Shown here piece after piece: positions 6,789 to 14,343 of a DNA stretch of 24,032 nucleotides. Where the stretch lies: assembly GCA_048594975.1 (NCBI GenBank), contig JBMDXQ010000098.1, positions 1 through 24,032 of the forward strand, given 5' to 3'. Position 1 is the first letter of the stretch, and every line of letters begins with the position of its first letter. Position numbers and translations under genes: made by a program. Source of the DNA: JBMDXB01 sp048594975 (GTDB lineage Bacteria > Acidobacteriota > Vicinamibacteria > Vicinamibacterales > 2-12-FULL-66-21). Under the pieces are notes generated by a model. That model had not been told where the DNA came from. It saw only the letters and a list, made by a program, of their open reading frames with translations, and made no database searches.

Positions 6789-7982
6789 GTGCGCATCCTC
6801 TACCTCGCGGACATCCGCTTCCCCCTCGAGCGGGCGAACGGAATCCAGACGATGGAGACGTGTCACGCGCTGGCGGAGCGGGGACACGTCGTGCACCTGG
6901 TGGTGCGGCCGGATACACAGGCCCCGCCGCGCGATCCGTTCGCGTACTACGCGCTGCCGCGCATCGATCGACTGCTGATCGAGCGCGCGCCGGTGTCGGG
7001 GCCGTCGCTGGCCAGGCGCCTCGGCTACCTCTCATTTGCCGCCGGCCGCACCGTCGGCCGCACCCGGGCCGAGGTCGTTCTGACCCGGGATCTCGGGGTG
7101 GCTGCGATGCTGGGCCGCCTGCCGCGCGCGATGCGGCCGCCGCTCGTCTACGAGTCGCACGGCTACGCGCCCGCGGTCGCGGCGGCACTGCCGGAACTGG
7201 TCGCCACGGCGGGCCCGGCGAGCCCGCGCAAGCTGGCGCGACTGGCCAGGCGAGAAGCGCACGTGTGGCGCACGGCCGATGGCTACGTGACCATCACCGC
7301 GGCGCTCGCGCAGGAGCTGAGCGCGCACTACGGCACCCGTGAGCGCGTCGTCGTCGTTCCCGACGGCGTGCGCCTGGCAGACAGGGACACTCCACTCCCT
7401 CCACACGACCAGGGGAAGACGTCGAATGCCCCCGTGGTCGCCTACGCCGGCCACCTCTATCCCTGGAAGGGCGTCGAGATCCTGCTGGAGGCGCTCGCGC
7501 TCCTTCCCCGGGTGCACGGGCTGATCGTCGGCGGCCACGAGGCCGAAGCCGATCTCGATCGCATGCGGGCGATCACCGCCCGGCTGGGGCTGGACGCGCG
7601 CGTCCGCTTCACGGGGTTCGTCGAGCCGGCGCGCATCCCCGGACTGCTGTATTCCGCCGATCTCCTCGTCCTGCCCAACCCGGCATCCGCGATCTCGTCG
7701 CGCTACACGTCGCCGCTGAAGCTGTTCGAGTACCTCGCGGCCGGCCGTCCGATCGTCGCCTCCGACCTGCCCGCGATCCGCGAAATCGTGCGCGACGGCG
7801 AGGAAGCGCTGCTCGTGCCCGCGGGCGACCCGCGCGCGGTCGCCGCGGCCGTGACCCGCCTGCTCGACGACCGGCTCCTCGCGCAACGGCTCGCACGAGG
7901 GGCGGCGGAGCTGGCCCCGCACTACTCGTGGGCGCGCCGTGCCGAGCGGCTCGAAACGCTGTTCGCGCAACTCGTCCGATGA
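6789..7982 (+). CDS. GT4 family glycosyltransferase
   Basis: A 397-residue GT-B fold enzyme. The N-terminal Rossmann half starts MRILYLADIRFPLERANGIQ, with a glycine-containing acceptor loop. The C-terminal half has the nucleotide-sugar region: YPWKGVEILLEAL (about 220), then SPLKLFEYLAAGRPIVASD (about 308-326), which carries a Glu of the E-x7-E motif typical of retaining GT4 enzymes. It transfers a sugar from a nucleotide donor in the cytoplasm. GTG at 6789 is used because it sits at the beginning of the conserved first beta strand. It shares an ATGA overlap (7979-7982) with the methyltransferase gene. The short stretch around residues 195-212 (DRDTPLPPHDQGKTS) is a less conserved linker. 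The sugar is unknown. Confidence 0.92.
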   Translation: MRILYLADIRFPLERANGIQTMETCHALAERGHVVHLVVRPDTQAPPRDPFAYYALPRIDRLLIERAPVSGPSLARRLGYLSFAAGRTVGRTRAEVVLTRDLGVAAMLGRLPRAMRPPLVYESHGYAPAVAAALPELVATAGPASPRKLARLARREAHVWRTADGYVTITAALAQELSAHYGTRERVVVVPDGVRLADRDTPLPPHDQGKTSNAPVVAYAGHLYPWKGVEILLEALALLPRVHGLIVGGHEAEADLDRMRAITARLGLDARVRFTGFVEPARIPGLLYSADLLVLPNPASAISSRYTSPLKLFEYLAAGRPIVASDLPAIREIVRDGEEALLVPAGDPRAVAAAVTRLLDDRLLAQRLARGAAELAPHYSWARRAERLETLFAQLVR

Positions 7983-9064
7983 TCTCGCCGCAGCTGCGCG
8001 CCATCGTCCGGTGCCCGGAGTGCCGCGGAGCGCTCGAAGGCGAGGCCGATCGCTGCCTCTGCCGGTCGTGCGGCCGGGAATATCCGCAGCAGGGTCGCGA
8101 CTTCCTCGATCTCCGGCCGGCCAACGCGTTCGGCGAGCAGACCCGCTACCTGGACGAGGCGCTGCACCTCGACGCGCGCCACGAGCGCGTGTCCCCGCCG
8201 CTGCTCGGGTCGAAGATCCGCAACGACATGCTTCGATCGTTCCTGCACCCGGCGTCCGGCGACCTCGTGATCGATCTCGGCTGCGGCAGCGGCCGGACCC
8301 TCCTGTGGAACCGCGACCGGGGTGCGCGGATGGTCGGCGTGGACATCGCCGCGTACTTCTCGAACGAAGCGCGCCGCGACGTCGATCTGCTGCTCGCGGA
8401 CCTGCGCCGGCTGCCCTTCGCGGACGCCACGTTCAGCAAAGCGTACTCGCTCGACGTCCTGGAGCACCTGTCGCCCGAGGCGCTGGACGCGGTGCTGGCC
8501 GAGGCAGCGCGCGTCCTCGCGCCCGGCGGCGAGCTCTTCGTCTACACCCACGTGCGCAAGAACGCGCCGGTTGCGAAGGCGCTGCGGCTGATCAATCGGC
8601 TGGCGGAATGGCTGGATCGGCGCGGCCTGGTCGATCTCCGCCAGGAGCACCTGCGGAAGTCCGACCACGTGAACCCGCTGCGCGACGTCCCGCATCTGGA
8701 ACAGGTGACCCGCGCGGCCGGATTCCGCATCGCGCGCATCCGCTTTTATACGCCGATCGTCGGCGGCCTGGTCGAGAACGTGCTGGTGCGGATGGCCGAG
8801 CGGGCGCTGGCACGGCGGGCGTCGCGTCGCCTCGCGCCCGCGACGGCCCCGGCAGATGCCGACCGGCAGGCCATTCGCGAGGCTCGCGCGACGGCGAAGG
8901 CGCACATCGCCGGCAGCGGCACCACCCACGCGCTGCTGCGCGCCGTGTCGTTGGCGATGAAGGTGGACCTGCTGCTCTTCGGACGGATCACATCGGGGCC
9001 GTTCTTCGCGCTGCTCGTCAAGGACGGTGGCGCGGCCCCGGCGCTGCGGGCCGGCGATCGGTGA
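7979..9064 (+). CDS. SAM-dependent methyltransferase with N-terminal zinc ribbon
   Basis: A 361-residue protein. Residues 12-31 hold two CxxC pairs (Cys12-Cys15 and Cys28-Cys31), a Trm112-like zinc ribbon often fused to class I methyltransferases of surface-glycan clusters. Motif I of the SAM site is DLGCGSG at 99-105, with acidic Asp122 in MVGVDIA after the second strand, and YSLDVLEHL at 157-164 is the usual Methyltransf_11 core. The C-terminal third (about 250-361) is longer than the core domain and not recognised. It probably methylates a sugar or a terminal group of the growing glycan, which in some systems sets chain length. ATG at 7979 lies in the ATGA overlap with the GT4 stop, and its stop overlaps the next start (TGATG), so it is translationally coupled on both sides. 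Confidence 0.88.
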   Translation: MISPQLRAIVRCPECRGALEGEADRCLCRSCGREYPQQGRDFLDLRPANAFGEQTRYLDEALHLDARHERVSPPLLGSKIRNDMLRSFLHPASGDLVIDLGCGSGRTLLWNRDRGARMVGVDIAAYFSNEARRDVDLLLADLRRLPFADATFSKAYSLDVLEHLSPEALDAVLAEAARVLAPGGELFVYTHVRKNAPVAKALRLINRLAEWLDRRGLVDLRQEHLRKSDHVNPLRDVPHLEQVTRAAGFRIARIRFYTPIVGGLVENVLVRMAERALARRASRRLAPATAPADADRQAIREARATAKAHIAGSGTTHALLRAVSLAMKVDLLLFGRITSGPFFALLVKDGGAAPALRAGDR

Positions 9065-10212
9065 TGAATATCCTCTACTGCGCCATCGACCAGGCGGTGC
9101 CCGGGACGACCGGAGGCTCGATCCACGTGCAGGCGGTGGCGGAGGGGCTCGCGGCGCTCGGTCACGCTGTGACCGTGCTCGTCTCGCCTGGCACCGGCGA
9201 CTTCCCGGCCGGCCCCGTGCGGTGGATCGGCATGTCCCCGCCGCTCGGTGCGCGGCAGCTGCGCTGGGCGCGCGGCCGGACGGTCCGCCGCGTCGCGTCG
9301 ATCGTGAAACCGGACGTCGTCATCGAGCGCTACTACAACTTCGGGGGCGAAGGCGTGAGCGCCGCCCGCGCGGCCGGCGCGCTGGCGGTGCTCGAGGTCA
9401 ATGCGCCGGTCATCGACTACCCCGGGTCGGCCAAGGCGCTGATCGATCGCGCGCTCGTCGTTCGGCCGATGCAGCGGTGGCGCGAGCGGCTGTGCGCGTT
9501 CGCCGACCTCATCGTGACGCCGAGCGCGGCGATCCTGCCGCCGGGGACCCCGCCCGAGAAGATCGTGCAACTCGAGTGGGGCGCAGACACCGACCGGTTC
9601 CGGCCCGATGCCGTGGGCGCGCTGCCCTTCGCCCGGCCGCACGGGACGCTCGCGGTGTTCGCCGGCGCGTTCCGCAGCTGGCACGGCGCCGTCCACCTGG
9701 TGCGGGCGATGCGGCGGCTGCGGGATCGGCGGGTGGACGGGCTCGCCGCGGTCCTGATCGGCGACGGCCCGGAGCTCGCGAACGCCCGGGCGGAGGCAGC
9801 GGGAATGGAGACCGTGACCTTCACCGGCGCGGTCGAGCACGAGCGCGTGCCGGCCTGCCTGGCCGCCGCGGACATCGGCGTCGCGCCGTTCGACGTCACG
9901 GCGCACCGGCCGCTGGCGCTCGGCTTCTACTGGTCGCCGCTGAAGGTGTTCGAGTACATGGCCGTCGGGCTGCCGGTCATCGCGCCCGCCGTGGACCGCA
10001 TCACGTCCCTGGTGCGCCACGATCGGGAGGGCTGGTTGTACGATCCGGCAGATCCCGATGGTCTCGCGCAGGCGCTCGACCGGTTGCGGAACCCGGCGTT
10101 GCGCGCGCGGCTTGGCGCCGCCGCGCGCGAGCGGGCGCGGCGCCAGTACAGCTGGAACACGCACTGCGAGAAGCTGAGTGAAGCGATGAAGAAACGAAGA
10201 ACCAAGAGCTAG
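9064..10212 (+). CDS. GT4 family glycosyltransferase
   Basis: A 382-residue GT-B enzyme starting MNILYCAIDQAVPGTTGGSIHV, where TTGG-S is the glycine-rich acceptor-side loop. The C-terminal half shows VFAGAFRSWHG, a donor-site region at about residue 198, and SPLKVFEYMAVGLPVIAPAV around 291-310. The start ATG at 9064 overlaps the methyltransferase stop by one base (TGATG). The stop TAG (10210-10212) and the basic tail KKRRTKS are encoded by the first units of a heptamer array, so the natural C-terminus may have been replaced. The protein likely acts with the neighbouring glycosyltransferases on one lipid-linked glycan. Confidence 0.9.
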   Translation: MNILYCAIDQAVPGTTGGSIHVQAVAEGLAALGHAVTVLVSPGTGDFPAGPVRWIGMSPPLGARQLRWARGRTVRRVASIVKPDVVIERYYNFGGEGVSAARAAGALAVLEVNAPVIDYPGSAKALIDRALVVRPMQRWRERLCAFADLIVTPSAAILPPGTPPEKIVQLEWGADTDRFRPDAVGALPFARPHGTLAVFAGAFRSWHGAVHLVRAMRRLRDRRVDGLAAVLIGDGPELANARAEAAGMETVTFTGAVEHERVPACLAAADIGVAPFDVTAHRPLALGFYWSPLKVFEYMAVGLPVIAPAVDRITSLVRHDREGWLYDPADPDGLAQALDRLRNPALRARLGAAARERARRQYSWNTHCEKLSEAMKKRRTKS

Positions 10213-10287
10213 GAACTCGGAACGAGATTCCGCATTCCCTGTTCTGAGTTCTTACTTCGTGGTTCATCGTTCTTAGTTCCTAGTGTC
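10191..10287. repeat. Heptamer array that flips strand halfway
   Basis: Fourteen 7-base steps fill the end of one glycosyltransferase gene and the whole gap to the next. The first half has GAA-type units (GAAACGA at 10191, AGAACCA at 10198, GGAACTC at 10212, GGAACGA at 10219). From 10226 on the units are TTC-type (GATTCCG, then AGTTCTT at 10247, GGTTCAT at 10261, AGTTCCT at 10275). Exact inverted pair: CTAGGAACT (10209-10217) and AGTTCCTAG (10275-10283). Near-exact pair with 11 of 12 bases: 10193-10204 and 10260-10271. The region is clearly less GC-rich than the neighbouring genes. Confidence 0.8.
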
Positions 10288-11538
10288 ATGCGCTTACTGC
10301 TCCCGACCGATTCCTTTCCGCCCGCCTGCGGAGGCAGCGGCTGGAGTACGTACACGCTCGCACGGGGCCTGCGCGACCGCGGCCACGAGGTCACGATCGT
10401 GCAGCCGCGGCCGGGGACATCCCGGGGACGCCGCCGCGCCTACGACGGCCTGGAGGTCGTCGAGTTCGCCGTCACCGCGCCCGACCTGCCGTTCGTGCGC
10501 AACGTGTTCAAGAACGAACGGCTCTACACCGCGCTCGCGCGTTTCCTGACCGGCCTGATTGAGCGCGAGCGGTTCCACCTGGTCCACGGCCAGCACGTGA
10601 TGACCTGCGTGCCGGCAATCGAGGCGGCACGCCGCGCGCGCGTGCCGTCGGTCTGCACGGTCCGCGATTACTGGCCGGTATGTTACTGGGCCGACCTGAT
10701 TCACACCGCGGAACCGGACGGGGGCCTGTGCCCGGGCTGCACGTCAGGGATGATGGGGCGCTGCATCCGCCCTCGGGCCGGCCGGCTCTGGCCGCTCGCG
10801 GTACCGATGATCCCGTACATGCGATCGAATCTCGCGCGGAAGCGGCGAGGGCTGGCGGCCGCGGATGCGGTCATTGCGGTCAGCTCGACCATCGCGGCAG
10901 ACCTGCGCGCGCGCGCCCCGGAACTGGCCGGCACGAGGCTGGAAGTGATCCCCAACCCGGTCGACATCGCGCAGCTGCGCGCGCGGGTGGAGGATGCGGC
11001 ACGCCCGCTGGCCGGCCCGTACGCGCTCTACCTGGGAAAGCTCGCCCCGAACAAGGGCACCGCGTGCCTCGTGGACGTCATCGAAGCCGCGGGGCTGGAC
11101 TGGCCGCTGGTGATCGCGGGAGACGGACCCGAACGTGCGGCGCTCCAGGCGCGGGCGGCGCGGTCGAGGGTGGACGTCCGGTTCACCGGCTGGCTCGATC
11201 AGGATGCCGCGGCGGCATGGCTGGCGCACGCCGCGCTCCTCGTGTTCCCCTCGCGCGGGCCGGAGTCGCTCAGCCGCGTGCTCATCGAGGCCAGCGCGCT
11301 CGGCGTGCCGATCGCCGCGATGGACACCGGCGGCACGCCGGACATCGTCGTTCACGGCGAGACCGGGCTCCTGTCGCGGTCGGCCGACGCGCTGGCCGCC
11401 GACGTCAGGCGGCTGCGCCTCGACGACCGGCTGCGGGCGCAACTCGGCGCCGCTGCGCGCCGCCATGCGGAGGCACGGTTCGACGCACCTGCGGTCATTG
11501 CGCGCGTCGAACGGCTGTACCGGGAGCTTCGCGGGTGA
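10288..11538 (+). CDS. GT4 family glycosyltransferase with cysteine cluster
   Basis: A 416-residue GT-B enzyme. It begins MRLLLPTDSFPPACGGSGWS, with a GGSG acceptor loop, and continues through GKLAPNKGTACLVDVIEAA (about 250) to the donor site GPESLSRVLIEASALGVPIAAMD (about 325-347), which includes the E-x7-E type Glu. Between about residues 105 and 160 there is a set of cysteines, CTVRDYWPVC and later CPGC with a further Cys seven positions on, in the acceptor half. Similar Cys-containing insertions occur in other GT4 enzymes that begin with a DYWP loop, perhaps a metal site. It is separated from the preceding gene by the heptamer array and overlaps the next gene by GTGA. Confidence 0.9.
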   Translation: MRLLLPTDSFPPACGGSGWSTYTLARGLRDRGHEVTIVQPRPGTSRGRRRAYDGLEVVEFAVTAPDLPFVRNVFKNERLYTALARFLTGLIERERFHLVHGQHVMTCVPAIEAARRARVPSVCTVRDYWPVCYWADLIHTAEPDGGLCPGCTSGMMGRCIRPRAGRLWPLAVPMIPYMRSNLARKRRGLAAADAVIAVSSTIAADLRARAPELAGTRLEVIPNPVDIAQLRARVEDAARPLAGPYALYLGKLAPNKGTACLVDVIEAAGLDWPLVIAGDGPERAALQARAARSRVDVRFTGWLDQDAAAAWLAHAALLVFPSRGPESLSRVLIEASALGVPIAAMDTGGTPDIVVHGETGLLSRSADALAADVRRLRLDDRLRAQLGAAARRHAEARFDAPAVIARVERLYRELRG

Positions 11539-12812
11539 CGCGGCGCACGCGTGTGGCGGTCGTGGCGCGGTCCGTCTTGCCGTTACACCGTGTCGGCGGG
11601 CTCGAGCGGAGCGTCTTCGACCTGGTGACCTACCTGGCCGGCGCCGGTATTGGCGTGACGCTGGTCACGCAACCGCCGCTGGGGGACCGGCCGGAAGGCG
11701 AGCTCGACGCACGCGTGCGCGTCGTCTACGCGCCGTACACGACGTTCCCGCTCGCCGGCCGCCGCTGGACGACGGTGCTCGATCGCAGCACGGCCTACCC
11801 GCTGTTCGGGCTGCGCGCGGGACGCCTGGCCGCGGACCTGGTCGAGCGCAACGAGATTGACGTGGTGCACGGCTTCGGCGCGAGCGTGCTCGGCTACGCG
11901 CGACGGCGCGCGACCGCCCGCGCACCGCTGATCCTGAATCCGCAGGGGCTGGAGGAATTCGGCGGGACGGATCCCTCCCGCGCGCCGCTCAAGCGCGCCG
12001 CCTACCTTCCGCTGCGGCTCGCCGTCCGCGCGTGCGCGCGCGCCGCCGACAGCGTCATCGCCACCGACCGCGCGCTGGAGTCTGCCGTCCGCCGACACCT
12101 CGGCGTCGAGCCGGCGCGCCTCGTCACCATCCCCAACGCGCTCGACCTGCGGCGGGTGGACGGCCTGGCGACGTCCGCCGACGGATCGCGCGTGCGCGCA
12201 GCCGCGGGGATCCTGGCGGAGGAGACGGTCGTGCTCAGCGCCGGCCGGATCGAGGAGAACAAGGGGCTGCACGTGCTCGCGTCGGCGCTGCGCGGCCTGC
12301 AGGCGCACGGCGGCGCGCTCGCGAACGGAACCTGGCGATGGGTGATCGCCGGCAGTGGGCCGTTTCGGCCCAGGCTCGAACGGTACGTGACGGCCCTCGG
12401 CCTGCCGCCGCGCGTCCTGTTCATCGACCGGCCGGCCGACCGCGACCTCCACGCGTGGTACGAGGCGGCGGATCTGTTCGTTCATCCCACGCTGTACGAA
12501 GGCAGCTCGCTCGTCACGCTCGAGGCGATGGCCCACCGCCGCGCCGTCGTCGCCAGCGAGGCCGGCGGCCTCCCGGACAAGGTCCGGGCCGGAGTGAACG
12601 GCTGGCTGGTGCCGCCCGGAGACGCCCCGGCGCTCGCCGCGGCGCTGAGTGGGGCGCTCGCCGATCGGGCGCGGCTGCGCGCGATGGGACTGGCGGGGCG
12701 CGCCATCGTGGAACGCGACTTCTCGTGGGCCGCGATCGGCCCGGCGACAGTGAGCCTCTACGAGCGGCTCGTATACAATGCGGCGCCAGCGGGGGGCAGG
12801 GCACGTGATTGA
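11535..12812 (+). CDS. GT4 family glycosyltransferase
   Basis: A 425-residue GT-B enzyme. Start GTG at 11535 sits within GTGA, overlapping the upstream stop by 4 bases; the reading frame is open far upstream, but those residues are only an alternative frame of the preceding gene. N-terminal motif VVARSVLPLHRVGGLERSV (glycine acceptor loop). The C-terminal half has VVLSAGRIEENKGLHVLASAL (about 235-255) and FVHPTLYEGSSLVTLEAMAH (about 316-335), the canonical EGSS-x3-LEAMA form of the GT4 donor site. Its stop at 12812 lies 8 bases inside the next gene if that gene starts at GTG 12805. The likely role is one sugar-addition step of the cluster's product. Confidence 0.92.
   Translation: MTRRTRVAVVARSVLPLHRVGGLERSVFDLVTYLAGAGIGVTLVTQPPLGDRPEGELDARVRVVYAPYTTFPLAGRRWTTVLDRSTAYPLFGLRAGRLAADLVERNEIDVVHGFGASVLGYARRRATARAPLILNPQGLEEFGGTDPSRAPLKRAAYLPLRLAVRACARAADSVIATDRALESAVRRHLGVEPARLVTIPNALDLRRVDGLATSADGSRVRAAAGILAEETVVLSAGRIEENKGLHVLASALRGLQAHGGALANGTWRWVIAGSGPFRPRLERYVTALGLPPRVLFIDRPADRDLHAWYEAADLFVHPTLYEGSSLVTLEAMAHRRAVVASEAGGLPDKVRAGVNGWLVPPGDAPALAAALSGALADRARLRAMGLAGRAIVERDFSWAAIGPATVSLYERLVYNAAPAGGRARD
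12774..12779 (+). promoter_or_regulatory. -10-like box inside the end of the GT4 gene
   Basis: TACAAT at 12774-12779, within the longer word TATACAAT, lies 26 bases before the preferred GTG start at 12805. It could start an internal transcript for the two downstream membrane proteins, but it also lies in coding sequence and may be chance. Confidence 0.25.
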
Positions 12813-14343
12813 GCGCGAGTGGCGCGAGGCAGGCGACTTGCGCCCGTCACGCTTCGGGCTGGCGGCCGTCCTAATCGTCGCGGTGCTGCTGCGCTTCTGG
12901 TCGCTCGGCCAGGGCGTGCCGTTCGCGGTTGGCGTCGACGAGCCCGAGATCATGGATCGCGCGACGAACATGATGCGCTCGGGCGACTTTCACCCGCGCT
13001 TCTTCGACTACCCTGGGCTCTACATCTACCTGCAGTTCGTGGTGAGCGTCGTGCGGTTCATCGCCGGCGCGCTCGCCGGCACGTGGACGTCTCTGGCCGA
13101 CGCGCCGGCCTCGGCGTTCTACCTGTGGGGCCGCGCGCTGACCGCGACGCTCGGCGCCACGACGGTGTTCCTCGTGTTCCAGACGGGCATGCGCTGGGGC
13201 GCGCGGCATGCGCTTCTGGCAGCCGGACTGATGGCAGTGCAGCCGCAGCACGTGCGCGAATCGCACTACGTGCTGACCGACGTGCCGCTCACCTTCTTCG
13301 TGGCCCTGACACTCCTGCTGTCGCTGCGCGGCAGCGAGCACGGGACGGTGCGCGCGTTCACCTGGGCGGGGGTGGCCGCGGGCCTGGCGGCGGCGACGAA
13401 GTACACCGGGGTGCTGGTAGTGATCGTCCCGCTGCTCGCGTGTGCGTTCGCGCCGGGCGTGCGCTCGCGGCTGCTGGCGGCCGGCGCCATCGTCGGCGCC
13501 GCGCTGGCGGCGTTCCTGCTCGCCGCACCGTACACCGTCCTTGATCTGCCGGCGTTCCTCGACACGCTCGCGCGCTTGAGCAACGAGTACCGCGGCGCAC
13601 GCCGAAGCGCGGAACCGGTGTGGAGCACCTACCTCAAGCACCTGGGACCGCGCGGCGGCTTCGGCTACCCGGCGCTGCTGCTCGCCGGTGCGGGCATCGT
13701 GCTCGGCGCGGTGCGACTCGTGCGCGGGCCAGGTCGCGCCCGGTGGGCCGCGGTGCTCGTCTTTCCGATCCTCTATTTCTATTTCGTCTCGCGTCAGCAG
13801 ATTGCGTTCGCCCGCTACCTGCTGCCGATCATGCCGTTTCTGTGCGTCCTCGCGGCCGCGGCGGTCGTGTCGGGCGTGAGCCTGCTGCGCCGCTACGACA
13901 TTCCCCGCGCGCCCCGGACCGCGCTCATCGCCGCGCTGACGATCGCTGCGCTGCTGCCGCCGGCGCTCACCGCCGTGCGGTTCAACCGGACGATCAGCCG
14001 CACCGGGACCGCCGAGCTCGCCTACGGCTGGATCCAGAAGAACGTGCCGAAGGACGCCGCGATCGTGATCGAGTCGCGCAACCTCGTGCTCCCGGACTAT
14101 CCCAGGGCCACGCACGTCGTGCAACTCCGCTACCGGCCGCTCGAGCACTACGTGCGCGAGAACGTCGACTACCTGATCGCCTCCTCGCAATGCTTCGGCC
14201 CGTACTTCACCTCCCCGGAGCGGCACCGCCAGGAGTACGCCGAGTACCGCATGATCTTCGACCAGAGCCGGGAGCTCGCCCGCTTCACGCCCTCCGACAC
14301 GAACCCAGGATCCGAACTGATCGTGTTCAGGGTGCGGCGTTGA
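12805..14343 (+). CDS. GT39-like (PMT/ArnT family) membrane glycosyltransferase
   Basis: A 512-residue polytopic membrane protein. TM1 lies at about residues 17-34 and is followed by VDEPEIMDRA with acidic pair Asp45-Glu46, the catalytic position of GT39/ArnT-type GT-C enzymes; FFDYPGLYIYLQ then leads into TM2. About ten further hydrophobic segments follow, then a soluble periplasmic tail from about residue 395 (TAELAYGWIQKNVPKDAAIVIE). Such enzymes move a sugar from a polyprenyl-phosphate donor to a lipid or protein on the periplasmic side. GTG at 12805 is preferred over ATG at 12778 because a G-rich stretch (GGGGGGCAGGG) precedes it and the protein aligns with an ordinary short N-terminus. 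It overlaps the upstream stop by 8 bases and the next gene by TTGA. Confidence 0.85.
   Translation: MIEREWREAGDLRPSRFGLAAVLIVAVLLRFWSLGQGVPFAVGVDEPEIMDRATNMMRSGDFHPRFFDYPGLYIYLQFVVSVVRFIAGALAGTWTSLADAPASAFYLWGRALTATLGATTVFLVFQTGMRWGARHALLAAGLMAVQPQHVRESHYVLTDVPLTFFVALTLLLSLRGSEHGTVRAFTWAGVAAGLAAATKYTGVLVVIVPLLACAFAPGVRSRLLAAGAIVGAALAAFLLAAPYTVLDLPAFLDTLARLSNEYRGARRSAEPVWSTYLKHLGPRGGFGYPALLLAGAGIVLGAVRLVRGPGRARWAAVLVFPILYFYFVSRQQIAFARYLLPIMPFLCVLAAAAVVSGVSLLRRYDIPRAPRTALIAALTIAALLPPALTAVRFNRTISRTGTAELAYGWIQKNVPKDAAIVIESRNLVLPDYPRATHVVQLRYRPLEHYVRENVDYLIASSQCFGPYFTSPERHRQEYAEYRMIFDQSRELARFTPSDTNPGSELIVFRVRR

Noticed and set aside
7379..7425. A possible sixth heptamer array inside the first GT4 gene
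   Set aside because: The region is locally less GC-rich and has CACTCC/CTCCCT words, but no consistent 7-base phase could be followed for more than two units.
7939..9063. A possible fusion upstream of the second GT4 (the frame is open from 7939 to 10212)
   Set aside because: The first half is only an alternative frame of the methyltransferase; the GT4 begins at ATG 9064.
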